From: Chara braunii
Lineage: Eukaryota; Streptophyta; Charophyceae; Charales; Characeae
Length of the DNA stretch: 26,495 nt
NCBI GenBank assembly: GCA_003427395.1
Contig: BFEA01000694.1
Coordinates: 655,612-682,106, forward strand
Reading direction: 5' to 3'
Positions 1 through 8,491 of this stretch are shown in pieces. The notes beneath the pieces are model-generated. The model did no database searches, was not told the origin of the DNA, and was given only the letters and a program-made list of their open reading frames with translations. A program made the translations under genes and the position numbers. The first letter of the stretch is position 1. Each line of letters begins with the position of its first letter.

Positions 1-18
1 GGGGGGGGGGGGGGGGGG
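1..18. other. Poly-G run at window edge
   Basis: The first 18 bases are all G, followed by ordinary sequence. A homopolymer of this kind at a sequence end is most easily read as a contig-end or sequencing artefact. A true G tract cannot be excluded. Confidence 0.6.
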
Positions 19-24
19 CAAGCT

Positions 25-290
25 TTGTACACTCCAGTTCTTAATGCAAACTTTTGCCAAAGCATTGACAAAGCAGCTGAATGGAATTTCCCTGTTATTC
101 GTTATCCTAGTGCTACGTCTAACGTCCCTGCACACCAGCCGACGGGAGTGTTTACAGGCCAACTTACTAGGTTTGAGTATGTCTGCAACAACTGGTATGA
201 TTTCAAAACTGCAGCAGCGATGCTCACACACCACATGCTTTTTCGCGGGCACTCTCCAACAACGCTTGCGAAACGATGGCTTCCTATATT
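25..290 (+). pseudogene. C-terminal fragment of a reverse-transcriptase-like protein
   Basis: The frame starting at 25 is open to 324 and gives a peptide with the look of the segment just after the RT core in Penelope-like and related RTs. It has an S-N-x-P-x-H element, then a G-x-x-x-G-Q-L-x-R-F motif, a Cys near 'EYVC', an 'F.TAAAMLTHHMLFRGHSP' stretch and a Leu/Lys/Arg-rich end. This is recognition by pattern; no catalytic motif is inside the window. Around base 290 the matching continuation (I-R-K-R-Q-H-R-Y) is in the frame of the next open reading frame. A one-base frame step therefore separates the RT tail from the Josephin/RING frame. The 5' part lies outside the window. Alternative: an unrelated short ORF. 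Confidence 0.4.
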
Positions 291-2525
291 CGTAAACGTC
301 AACACAGGTACCCTGCGCACGTGACCCGCCTCTCCAACTGGTTCCGCAACATGCTTCAATGGTCTATTCATCACCCGCTTTCTCGGGTATCCACACACTG
401 TCCTCGGACTATGCCTGTCACAACCCCTTCTTCATTATCGGCGGCTGTCACACCTATCACAGCCTCTTCTCCATTACCTGCGTCTACCGCACCTTCGTCC
501 TCATCAGTCTTAGTAACCCCTTCCATGCCGTTTGTGACCCTGGCTGCCCTTTTTCGGTTAGCAGCCTCTTCCTCATCGGCCTTGGTTGCTTCTACGATTG
601 ATTTCGCGGGAGCAACTCGACCCGCAGCTGTTGTGTCGCCCTTGGTCTCGGTGTGTTCCTCCATGGCATCCGGTGCCACCGCAGCCGTTGTGTCGCCCTT
701 GGTCTCGGTGTGTTCCTCCATGGCATTCGTGACCACCGCAGCTGCTTTGTCGCCCTTGGTCTTGGTGCGTTCCTCCATGGCATCCATGACCATGCCTGCA
801 TTACCACCTGCAGAGTCCCCTCTTCGGGTCTCACCTATGATTGCCCCCCCTGTCTCTGCTTCAGCCACTTCACCACCCCTGACTTCATCCCCCCCGTCTT
901 CACCGCCTATATTTCCCCTGGTTTTATCGCCGTCTGTTACCCACCTTCCGACAACTCTACCACCCCTGTCTTCACCACTCCTACCTCCCCTGGTTTTGTC
1001 TCCAGCTGTTACCCCTCTTCCTAATCCACAAACCACTTCGTCCACACAGACTCCGTCATCATGTTCTGCCCCTGCAGAAAGCCTACTTCGCCGTCCTAGA
1101 CGCCGACTTCGACCTACTTCCCAACCTCAGCTTACTCCCCTTTCCTCCATCTTTGTTTTTGGACGAAGAAGAACCCGTTCATTCTCCCCACCACGGCCCT
1201 CCCCAACATCCCGTCCTCGTCTTTTGTCGCCCCAAGCATCCTTACCACGCTTGCAACGCTCTTCGACTGCAGACCTTTCTGCAACGCGGCAAACACAAAA
1301 CAGGAGGGATGATGGCGAGGGACCATCTGAAGATGAACTTGGCAAGGGGACTGTAGGATATTCTGTAGAAAATCCGTCGGACCGGCCTCCACCGAATCTG
1401 TGTGGCCTCGTTGCTACTAACATCTGCCTGCAAGCCTATCGTCAGGAACCATATACTCACTCTGATTTCTTGGCCATTGCTTCCGATCTTGATGCTCAGG
1501 AACGTGAGTTATATGGCAATAACCCGACTCTGCATCCCCCACAGGATAGTAATTACAGTCGACATGGGGGATTCAATGTCTCTGTTTTGGAGACTGCTTT
1601 GATAAGGCGCCGCCTTGATATGCAGCGTGCCCCTTCGGGTGGCGACCCGGACCACTGTTCGCACGTTTGTGCCTATATTCTACATGCTGCTGGCCACTAC
1701 ACCGCTCTTTTCCGTGCCTCTGGTTCTTGGGAATTATGGAATGGCGGTGCTATGGTGCAAACTATTACTGCCATATGTGATCTCGTGCGTAATTACCCTA
1801 ACCTGCAACTGTTTCAGGTCATTGACCCTATGGGTACCTCGTGTACTTCCATGCCCGCCTCTACACCTATCTCTGTGCCTGCCTCCGTACCTGTCTCTGT
1901 GCCTGTTTCTGTGTCTGTTTCCTTCCAGATTACTGACTCTATGGGTACCACGTGTACTTCCGTCCCCGCCTCTGCACCTGTCTCTGTGCCTGCCTCCACA
2001 CCTGTCTCCATGCCCGTTTCTGTGTCTGTCTCCGTGCCTACCTCCATGTCTGTCACCGTGCCTGCTTTAGTCTTCACTCCCCCNCATGCTGCACTAACAC
2101 CTTGTGACCTCCTTCTTTGTGAGATCACTGACACAGTTACACTTGGTTGTGGAAAGCATCGACTTTGTCGACATCACTACAACCATATAATTTTTCGGGC
2201 CTGCTGTTAGCAGGGATGCCACCTGTATCCGGATTGTGAACATCCTCTACATCCGGATGCAGTATGTCTCATCTGTGCCTGCGGGCGCTATAGTGAATGT
2301 GCACTTAACTGTGATGGTGAACGCCCCACAATCGTCATGGCCTGCAACCGGCATGCCCTCTGTCGTGCATGCTTCAGAGGTATGGTTAATGCTAGCCGCC
2401 TTGACTCCTGCTGTGACGAAGTTGCTTACCTGAATAGTTTTCGTCCTGTAGATCAGCGGGAGGGATGCTACCATCACCCGCATCCTTATGACAGTTGTCC
2501 TATCTGTCCTGAGGGTCTTACTTAG
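276..2525 (+). CDS. Josephin-like cysteine protease plus RING finger protein, with one in-frame TAG
   Basis: The frame is open from ATG 276 to TAG 2208-2210 (644 aa). It then continues in the same frame to TAG 2523-2525 (750 codons in all). Residues 1-340 are Ser/Pro/Thr-rich and repetitive. Residues about 369-518 match a Josephin domain. C376 sits in an N-L-C motif. G-H-Y gives H474 and W-N-G gives N489. The 15-residue His-Asn spacing equals that of ataxin-3 (H119/N134), and the Cys-His distance of 98 is close to its 105. A 'GGFNVSVLETAL' segment corresponds to the family's G-F-F-S-I-Q-V-I stretch. The oxyanion Gln expected five residues before the Cys is Pro. A Val/Ser/Pro linker follows, then a RING-like half motif (C610, C615, C625, H628, C631, H634). 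After the TAG comes a complete C3HC4 RING. Expected activity is cleavage and transfer of ubiquitin-like proteins. Whether it is a host gene or the tail of a retroelement polyprotein is open; the RT-like fragment just upstream favours the latter. Confidence 0.6.
624..794 (+). repeat. Three tandem 57-bp units in the Ser/Pro-rich coding region
   Basis: Units at 624-680, 681-737 and 738-794 each encode a 19-residue Ala/Val/Ser-rich repeat containing S-P-L-V-x-V-x-S-S-M-A. The period is a multiple of three, so the frame is kept. Confidence 0.85.
1380..1830 (+). other. Josephin-like domain
   Basis: This is the domain segment of the 276-2525 frame. The catalytic Cys codon is at 1401-1403, the His codon at 1695-1697 and the Asn codon at 1740-1742. 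Between them lie a D-F-L-A-I-A-x-x-L-D-A-Q-E-R helix and a G-G-F-N-V-S-V-L-E-T-A-L segment, which correspond in order to conserved Josephin blocks. The Gln that completes the oxyanion hole in ataxin-3 and Josephin-1/2 is replaced by Pro371. Confidence 0.6.
1812..2033 (+). repeat. Two tandem 111-bp units (37-aa Val/Ser/Pro repeat)
   Basis: Units at 1812-1922 and 1923-2033 each begin with codons for F-Q-(V/I) and contain an M-G-T-(S/T)-C-T-S block followed by Ser-Val-Pro dipeptide runs. The repeats lie between the Josephin-like and RING parts. An ambiguous base at 2084 lies just after them. Confidence 0.85.
2208..2210 (+). other. In-frame TAG between Josephin-like and RING domains
   Basis: The TAG is followed by CAG GGA. 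The frame stays open for another 104 codons and encodes a complete RING, so the stop is either a recent nonsense change or a leaky stop. UAG-CAG partly matches the UAG-CAR-YYA readthrough context; the third codon does not. Confidence 0.6.
2265..2507 (+). other. C3HC4 RING finger
   Basis: Numbered in the 276 frame, the ligand pattern is C664-x2-C667-x22-C690-x2-H693-x2-C696-x2-C699-x41-C741-x2-C744. Every spacing falls inside the canonical RING-HC consensus. A further Cys/His-rich stretch precedes it (C648, C654, H656, H659). RING fingers recruit E2 enzymes and act as ubiquitin ligases. The upstream TAG at 2208-2210 would exclude this domain unless it is read through. Confidence 0.75.
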
Positions 2526-2528
2526 ACG

Positions 2529-2848
2529 TACCTTGCACCCTGATAAAAATGTGTAGGTGCGCTGAAAAGAGTGTACAAGAATGTGCAAAGGTGGGGAACC
2601 CTTCACTAAAACTGCAAAACTATGAAGAATGCAGTAAAAGAAGAACATAAGTTTGTGTCATCTTACTTTGTTTGTACCCTGCACCCTAACACCCTCAAAA
2701 GAAAAGTCCGAAGGGTGAAAATGAAGATGAAAAATGAAGAAGGAAGTGCAGGTGTGCTGAAAAGCAAACGTGGTAGACTCTTCACAAAAACTGCAAAACT
2801 GTGAAAGAAAGAAGAATGCAGTGAAAGAAAGAAGATGTTTGGGTCACT
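2529..2848 (+). repeat. Duplicated 3' non-coding segment after the RING frame
   Basis: A segment starting 'gtaccttgcaccct' (2529 to about 2660) recurs, diverged, at about 2675-2848. Shared blocks include 'gtgctgaaaag', 'cttcac(t/a)aaaactgcaaaact' and 'gaagaatgcagt(a/g)aaag'. The second copy runs directly into a T run. Tandem 3' UTR segments are common in non-LTR and Penelope-type retroelements, so this may be the 3' end of the element carrying the upstream frame (inference). Confidence 0.6.
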
Positions 2849-2866
2849 TTTTTTTTTTTTTTTTTT
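2849..2866. repeat. Homopolymer T run
   Basis: An uninterrupted T run of about 18 bases directly follows the duplicated 3' segment. Confidence 0.9.
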
Positions 2867-3316
2867 CCCCCTCCCTTTGCCTATCGGTTTTCCTTTTCTG
2901 CTCCTCTCTTCCTTGTGTTTAACACCTCTTCCTTCACTTTGCCTCTTTCCCATAGCGCGCAAGTGGGCTGTTATGGCATACGGGGATGGGGGCAGCTCGT
3001 GCTCAACTTCATCAACGTGGCGAGCCTTGTACGTTAGAGGCATAGTGGAGGAGGCGTTAAGAAGATTGAGAAACTGAATGATTTCAATGTCTCTTTGTTT
3101 TTTATTTTTATCCTTTGATTCAGTGTAATTTTTTTTTGTAAAAGAATGAAAGAATATAATAATACTGTGAAACAAAGAATAAGAGGACACTGTTTTCTAT
3201 CATTTTGGTTTGTCTGTCTCTTTGCCTGTCTGTCCTTTCATTTTTCTTTTCTTCGCTCATCTTATTTCTTCTTCTACTTCACGTGGTTACGCTCTTAGTC
3301 AATAGTTCTGTGACAA
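2867..3316. other. Region without recognised gene
   Basis: About 450 bases, pyrimidine-rich on the + strand at both ends. A less biased stretch at about 2955-3080 is open on both strands, but I recognise no domain in any frame. No RNA gene is seen. Confidence 0.5.
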
Positions 3317-3324
3317 TATATATG
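3317..3324. repeat. Target site duplication, left, of hAT-like MITE
   Basis: TATATATG, identical to 3606-3613 on the other side of the element. Confidence 0.8.
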
Positions 3325-3605
3325 CTAGGCTACCAGCCAGGCCGCCCGGGTCCCGGGTCGCCAGCCTGTGCAAGGACCAGGAAAGGTTCCAGCCAAAAAA
3401 AAAAAAAAAAAACCCTCCAAAAACTCCAGAAAAAACTATGTTATGCAGAAAACTAAATCGAACAACTTTTGCCTCAGGGTGAAATCAAAATTCTTTACCG
3501 AATTTAAATAAAAAATAAAATTTAAAAATATGTTTTTTATTCAATTTTTTATTTTGTTTTTTGGCCCAGCCGGGCAAGTGACCCCGGGCCACTCTGGTAG
3601 CCTAG
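3325..3605. mobile_element. 281-bp hAT-like non-autonomous transposon (MITE)
   Basis: The left end CTAGGCTACCAG at 3325-3336 is repeated as its exact reverse complement at 3594-3605, giving a 12-bp perfect terminal inverted repeat. The 8 bases TATATATG occur immediately outside both ends (3317-3324 and 3606-3613). An 8-bp target duplication is the hallmark of the hAT superfamily. GC-rich sub-terminal sequence (CCCGGG motifs) lies at both sides. The core is AT-rich with an A run of about 18. No coding capacity is seen, so it would depend on a transposase supplied in trans. Confidence 0.8.
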
Positions 3606-3613
3606 TATATATG
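3606..3613. repeat. Target site duplication, right, of hAT-like MITE
   Basis: TATATATG, identical to 3317-3324. Confidence 0.8.
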
Positions 3614-3717
3614 TATTATATGACACTTTTTTGGGTTTTGTTTTGGGTGAAAATGCCCCATTTTTGTGACTCCTTTCAAAGTCGGAGAATGTTAATTTTT
3701 TGAAAAGTCCTTTTCAC

Positions 3718-3721
3718 CTAG
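3718..3721. repeat. Target site duplication CTAG, left
   Basis: CTAG directly precedes the left LTR and matches 12654-12657 after the right LTR. Four bases is short for Ty3/gypsy (4-6 are known), and the fifth base does not match. Confidence 0.7.
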
Positions 3722-4620
3722 TGCAAGGAAAATGAGTGATAGTGAACTTTAGAAATCAAACAGCATCATACACATGAGACCAGATAGTCGTGACCTCGAA
3801 CCAATAGCAGAATTGCATCACGAGTTCCACCAAATAAGAGCACAACAAAAGCTTATAATTGACAATGCTGGAATAGTCTCATCATCATCAACGAAGAACC
3901 AATGTCGATATCCTATCTGGCGCTCGGCACCCATACTACAAATGGCAGATCCTATCTAGCCTATCTACAATGCCGCTGATGACGTCAACAGCTCCCTGAA
4001 GTACGAGCAGATCTCGGCCAATGCTGTTCGCCTCAAGCACCAGGTATGTCTCTCGTATCACTCACAACCTCGATCCCCAACTCACAGATGCCACTTGCAC
4101 CCAAAGACCACCATGCGCCCCATCCAGCATACAGCAGCGCAACTTGGCTATGGCTGCCTGCTCCTTCCAGCTTGCCCGTGAGCATGTGAGCGTTGGCTAG
4201 TGTTAGCGCAGCATGCGGCCAGTGCCCGAATGTCCAATGCGTGGGCAGGCCGTGCTGCGTGCCGTAATGCGGTACTGGGCCCGGCCCAGAAGCTTCTGGT
4301 AGGCCCCACGAGGCTGAGCCTTAGTCCAGAGGAAACAGGCCCAGGGCCTGTGGTGGTTACTAGCGCCCAACCGTCCTCAGCCTTTGTTCAGTCCATGTTG
4401 TGTATCCGACCCAGGGCCTGTCTCAATTACATACGATGAAAGGCAGCCTGGGCCTGGGCGCTTCCAACCAACTTGCGCTGCGCAACTGCCTGAATTTCCC
4501 CAGTTGCGTAGTGACCCCAAAAATGGCATGTAGGCCTCGGTCGAGCCTGCCTTCACTTAAGGCGGCCGACTGTACTGAAAATAGGGCCCAATAGGGCGTA
4601 TCGAGGCCTTATGCCTCGCA
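3722..4620 (-). repeat. 3' LTR (899 bp)
   Basis: This is a direct repeat of 11717-12653. On the + strand it starts TGCAAGG and ends CCTCGCA. It is preceded outside by CTAG and followed inside by the polypurine tract. It is 38 bp shorter than the other LTR, mainly from missing blocks of about 11 and 24 bp near 4200-4260. The 24-bp loss removes a hairpin kept in the 5' LTR. Confidence 0.93.
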
Positions 4621-4633
4621 TTCCCTCCTCCAT
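4621..4633 (-). other. Polypurine tract
   Basis: On the minus strand this reads ATGGAGGAGGGAA and abuts the TG of the 3' LTR. It lies just after the end of pol (stop 4657-4659) and should prime plus-strand synthesis. The related element has a near-identical tract at 17181-17193. Confidence 0.88.
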
Positions 4634-4656
4634 ACTTCGCTAGTCCTCTGAGAAGT

Positions 4657-5417
4657 TCATTCAATCTGGCGCTTTCCTTTTTGCAACAACTTCTCATAAT
4701 GGGCGACAACCTGTGGTGCGGTGTGCATCAGCTCCTCCCGTGTGAACCATCTATCCTCCTTTGGATCAGTGTGATGTCTGAACCGAACTCTGTACTGCAG
4801 CTTCTGCTTCGGAGGACATCCCCTTCCTGTCGGTCTACAAGCATTTCCTTGTGGTCCACGATGTCGTCGATGTCGACCTCTCCGTCCGTAGTTGGGGGTA
4901 GCATTGAGCGACGAGTGGGAAACTGTTCAGTTTCTTTGAATGGTGCAAGCTTAGAGGCATGAAAAACAGGGTAGGTACAAAGGTGTCCCGGGATCCGAAT
5001 GACATATGAGGATCCCTCTGGTTCATTCCCCACTACATCTAGAACCTCCCATGGCCCAAAGTACTGTGGCATGAGCTTACGGGAGATCCCGTGCTCTTGT
5101 CCTAATTCTGAAGCCTTGACCCAGACTCTGTCCCCTACCTGAAATGTAGATGGGCGGTGGTGCTTGGTCTCAGATTCGATCATCGCCGCCTGTGCTTTGT
5201 GCATGTGTTCTACCGCGTGCTGCATATGTTTCTCATATCTATAGGCAAATTCCAAAGTGCCCGGAGCAGCAGTGGGCTGGTTGTCAGGTAGCAGAAAGTC
5301 TAGGGGCAGTCTAGGCTTGAAAGTCAATAGCAGACTGTTAGGACTTTCTCCCGTAGCACTATGAACTGCGTTGTCGTACAGGCTGGCGATGAGAGCGAGC
5401 TTCTCATCCCAGTCCAC
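4657..5417 (-). pseudogene. Integrase C-terminal and chromodomain-like tail
   Basis: From V-D-W-D-E-K-L at 5417 the frame runs through the typical N-S-L-L-L-T, V-G-D-R-V-W-V, Y-F-G-P-W-E-V-L and H-A-S-K-L-A-P-F blocks of Ty3 integrases. After a further frameshift near 4835 another frame gives Y-R-V-R-F-R-H-H-T-D-P-K-E-D-R-W-F-T-R-E-E-L. It ends at TGA 4657-4659, 24 bases before the polypurine tract. The Y-x-V-R-[8-10]-E-D-x-W-x-x-x-E-E-L pattern resembles a divergent chromodomain and is conserved in the second element at 17221-17469. Such tails target insertion to marked chromatin. Confidence 0.8.
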
Positions 5418-6216
5418 TTAATTAGGCTTAATGTAATGCCTCAGCAAGTGTTGGACAGCGCGATTCATCTGCTCTGCCTGCCCATTTGCCTCGGATGGTT
5501 TCCAGATCTCATCTGCAACTGTGTTCCTTGTTCGGCAGTTGCGGCCTTCCACAGATCACTGGTGAATCGGACATCCTGTCGCTAATTGTAGACTTCGGTA
5601 GGCCAAAATCTCTAACCCAGTTTTCCTTAAACAGTCTGATCACGTACTCAGTCTTTGCTGTTTCTGGCATAGCTACTAGTCTAGCATACTTACTAAATCT
5701 ATCCACGATGACGTAGATGTACCTCATGCCACTCTTGCTGGTGACTAGCGTATCCATGAAATCCATGGACAGGCTTTCACCAGGCCTTTCCAGAATGGGA
5801 AGGGGCATGAGAAACCCAAGAGGAGCTTGTGTTCGGGGCTTGTCTCGTTGACAAACTTGACAAGTGTCAACATACAGTTTGGCATCTCTCATCATCGTGG
5901 GCCACCAGAACCGATACAACAGATTTGTTGCAGTCTTTCTATACCCAAAATGTCCGGTGGCATCATGACGTTCTCCTAAAAATAAACTACGCAAAGAGTC
6001 CCGATTAGGCACACAAAGACGTTTATTCCCGGCCTTCTCAAGGAGCAGCAAGCCATTGATCAACTCAAACTCTTCAGACGTAGCCTTATTCTTCGCCTCA
6101 AGTCTGCATATGATCTCTGACATGAATGGGTCCTCGCGATAGGCTTCCACCAAAGACTGAGTACCATCGTCCGCAAGCCCAAATTCAGTGACCAGCGCAC
6201 CGAGAAAATCTGGCAC
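5400..6216 (-). pseudogene. Integrase region of pol
   Basis: This is a new frame from 6216. The zinc-binding HHCC finger is H84-x4-H89-x29-C119-x2-C122 (5967-5853). The catalytic core has M-D-F-M-D (first Asp, near 5763) and T-I-S-D-R (second Asp, near 5580). A one-base deletion after S-D-R (near 5575) throws the frame and the peptide ends at 5509. In the neighbouring frame the expected continuation can be read up to N-H-P, where a second one-base loss (near 5500) hits the region of the catalytic Glu. An in-frame TAA, probably from CAA, lies just before the 5417 frame. It would insert the cDNA into chromatin. Confidence 0.9.
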
Positions 6217-6767
6217 GACAGCGCATCAGCAACCTTGTTGTACTCCCCCTTGATATACTGGGGTTCGGAGTCATACTGCTCAATGACTTCGATCCAACGC
6301 TTCAGAGCGTCGAAGAGTACCGGTTGAGTCTTCATCCATCTCAGGGTATGATGATCAGTCCTGACATAGACGAAGCGACCTAGGAGGTAGTGCCTCCAAT
6401 GGGTTAGCGCTTTGTAGATCGCACAAAGCTCCTTCTCATAGGTGGACTTGGCCAACTTTCGAGAGGGCATCTTTTTGGACATGTACTCTATCGGCCTCAA
6501 CTTCTTCCCCTCCTGCTGCGCAAGTACGACATCAATGCCATATTGGCTGGCATCTGTAGTCACAACGAAAAGTTTATCAGGATCTGGAAGTTTGAAGACC
6601 TCATGGTGTGTCAACGCATGCTTCAGATGTCTGAAAGCAGCCTCACACTTGTCTGTCCACTCCCATGGGGTGTCAAGGAGTGTCCGGTCCGTCAAAGGGG
6701 CGGCCACTATACTATAATTCTGAACAAAGTTGCGGTAGTAGCCTTTCATCCCTAAGAAGGACCTCAT
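6217..6767 (-). pseudogene. RNase H region of pol
   Basis: Same frame as RT, after the TAG at 6792-6794. It begins with R-S-F-L-G-M-x-x-Y-Y-R (the RT thumb/connection) and continues with T-T-D-A-S-Q-Y-G (D72), Y-E-K-E-L-C-A-I (E113), V-R-T-D-H-H-T-L (D138) and V-A-D-A-L-S (D181). This is the expected D-E-D-D set, counted from 6767. The frame is lost directly after A-D-A-L-S, near 6217. It would degrade the RNA strand of the RNA/DNA hybrid. Confidence 0.92.
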
Positions 6768-6791
6768 CTCAGTTACAGACTGAGGACGCAG

Positions 6792-8093
6792 CTAGTCACG
6801 AATGCTGACCACCTTCGCGTCATCGGACTTCAAACCCTCTACGGAATTCTCATGACCCAGATACAAGATCTGGGTGCGGCCAAACTCAGACTTCTCCCGA
6901 TTGAGCTTGAACTGGTGCTGTCTGAGGAGGCTAAGGACTTTATCTAAGTGCGCTACATCCTCCTCGACAGTCCTACTAAAGATAAGTATGTCATCGAGGT
7001 ACACGATGACAAACTTGTCCAAGTAGTCATGAAATATCCGGTTCATCGCGTGCTGAAAGGCGCCAGGAGCATTGCAAAGGCCAAAAGGCATCACCACAAA
7101 CTCGTACAGACCGTACCTGGTCTGCAATGCGGTTTTGTGTTGATCCTCGGACCATATTGCAATCTGACAGTACCCGGATTTCAAATCTATCTTACTGAAG
7201 TACCGACACCCTTGCACTCGATCCAACAAGTCGTCGATGCGCGGTAGGAGCTCTGTGTTCTTCACTGTGATGGCATTGAGGCCCCTTTAGTCAATGCACA
7301 TCCTCAAGGTCCCCCTCTTCTTCGGTACAAATAAGAATGGCGATCCGTAAGGGGAAACACTAGGCCGGATCCAACCCTTCTCTATGAGATCCTTGAGTTG
7401 CCGACGAAGCTCATCGAGCTCATGGAGCTCTGCGTTCTTCACTGTGATGGCATTGAGGCCCCTATAGTCAATGCACATCCTCAAGGTCCCCCCCTTCTTG
7501 GGTACAAATAAGACTGGCGATCCGTAAGGGGAAACACTAGGCCGGATCCAACCCTTCTCTATGAGATCCTTGAGTTGCCGACGAAGCTCATCGAGCTCAC
7601 CTGGAGACATCCGATAGATTCTACCCTTCGGAATGCTAGACCCTGGGATAATCTCTATTGCATGGACGACCTCCCTCTCAACAACCCCTTTCGACTCTTC
7701 AAATAGATCAGGGTACTTAGCGACCACTCCCTCTATCTGTGGAGGCGTTTTCACCGGCTCACCCTCTGCAGAGACGTAAACTAAATACATACCCTCCTCC
7801 GGATTTTGCTTATAATAGTTGTAGAGCATGGCCAGACACATGCATCCGTAGAACTCCATCAGACTACTAGCTTTGAACTTACGTAATCTGGCGGTCCCCC
7901 CTCTGGGCAAAGTGTGTTTGACCACTTTTCGGTCCCAGTCAAACTGGGGCTGTGCAACCGAGAGGTAGTACATACCTAACAAGATGTCCATTGGGAGACC
8001 ATCACTGACTAGGAATGAGGTGTGATGTCTCAGTTCCCCTCCCGCATACGGGAAAAGACACTCAATGTCTTTGAGGTAGTCATTGACTACCAT
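6792..8093 (-). pseudogene. Reverse transcriptase region of pol
   Basis: One frame with a TAA at 7287-7289 (the intact repeat copy has TAT, Tyr) and a TAG at 6792-6794 (expected Trp). It includes the protease C-terminal part (M-D-I-L-L-G-M), the fingers region W-I-R-P-S-x-S-P-Y-G-S-P, the R-M-C-I-D-Y-R block, F-S-K-I-D-L-K-S-G-Y with the motif A Asp, M-P-F-G-L-C-N-A-P and the catalytic Y-L-D-D at 6990-7001. A 177-bp in-frame tandem duplication repeats the fingers block (7424-7600 and 7247-7423), so this copy could not fold as a normal RT even without the stops. Confidence 0.93.
7247..7600 (-). repeat. Two tandem 177-bp copies inside RT
   Basis: Copies at 7424-7600 (first in sense) and 7247-7423 are near identical, 59 codons each. 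They differ by a few bases, including the TAT-to-TAA nonsense change in the second. A G-A-G-C-T-C-rich stretch at the boundaries may have promoted slippage. Confidence 0.92.
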
Positions 8094-8491
8094 GCGTTGT
8101 TTGTTGGCACAGATCGACTCAGGCGCTGCACTTGCTCCTGTAAGCGCAGCCTCTCAACACACGAGCGACTAATGAAGTTCCGTGTCGAGCAAGTGTCATA
8201 ATAGGCCCTGGCCTTGCGGTCGTCGATGACTACCTCACCGACGAACATCTCACTCCTAGGGGATTTAGCCAATGCCGTCCAAGAAGCTAGCGGGTTTGAT
8301 TTGGACCACTCCTCCTCTAGCTCCTCTAAGGACTCAAACACATTCATCGAACAGAGGCTCGATGGGTCTGAATGTGTTTGCGGGACGACAACGGAGTTAG
8401 TAGCTTGGGCCATCTCTCGAGATGGTGAGGGTGTGTCCACCACCTCGACCCTAGCAGGAAAAACTACTATTCCTACTGGCCCGACGTGTTT
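8087..8491 (-). pseudogene. Aspartic protease region of pol
   Basis: The frame is -1 relative to gag and open from the gag end region to a stop at 8087-8089. The protease motif is A-R-A-Y-Y-D-T-C-S-T-R-N-F-I-S at about 8170-8210. The family motif is D-(T/S)-G, so the active-site Gly is Cys here (codon TGC at 8189-8191). The frame is lost near 8095 in an A-rich stretch, where a one-base deletion best explains the jump to the next frame, starting at 8093. The product would process Gag-Pol. Confidence 0.82.

Noticed and set aside
371-1045. 224-codon minus-strand frame rich in Glu, Thr and Gly
   Set aside because: It is the reverse complement of the repetitive Ser/Pro-rich coding region and repeats with the same 57-bp period. 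No domain is seen, and the plus frame carries recognisable domains.
2663-3190. 175-codon minus-strand frame
   Set aside because: Mostly Lys/Phe/Ser low complexity produced by the T run and pyrimidine-rich flanks. No motif is recognised.
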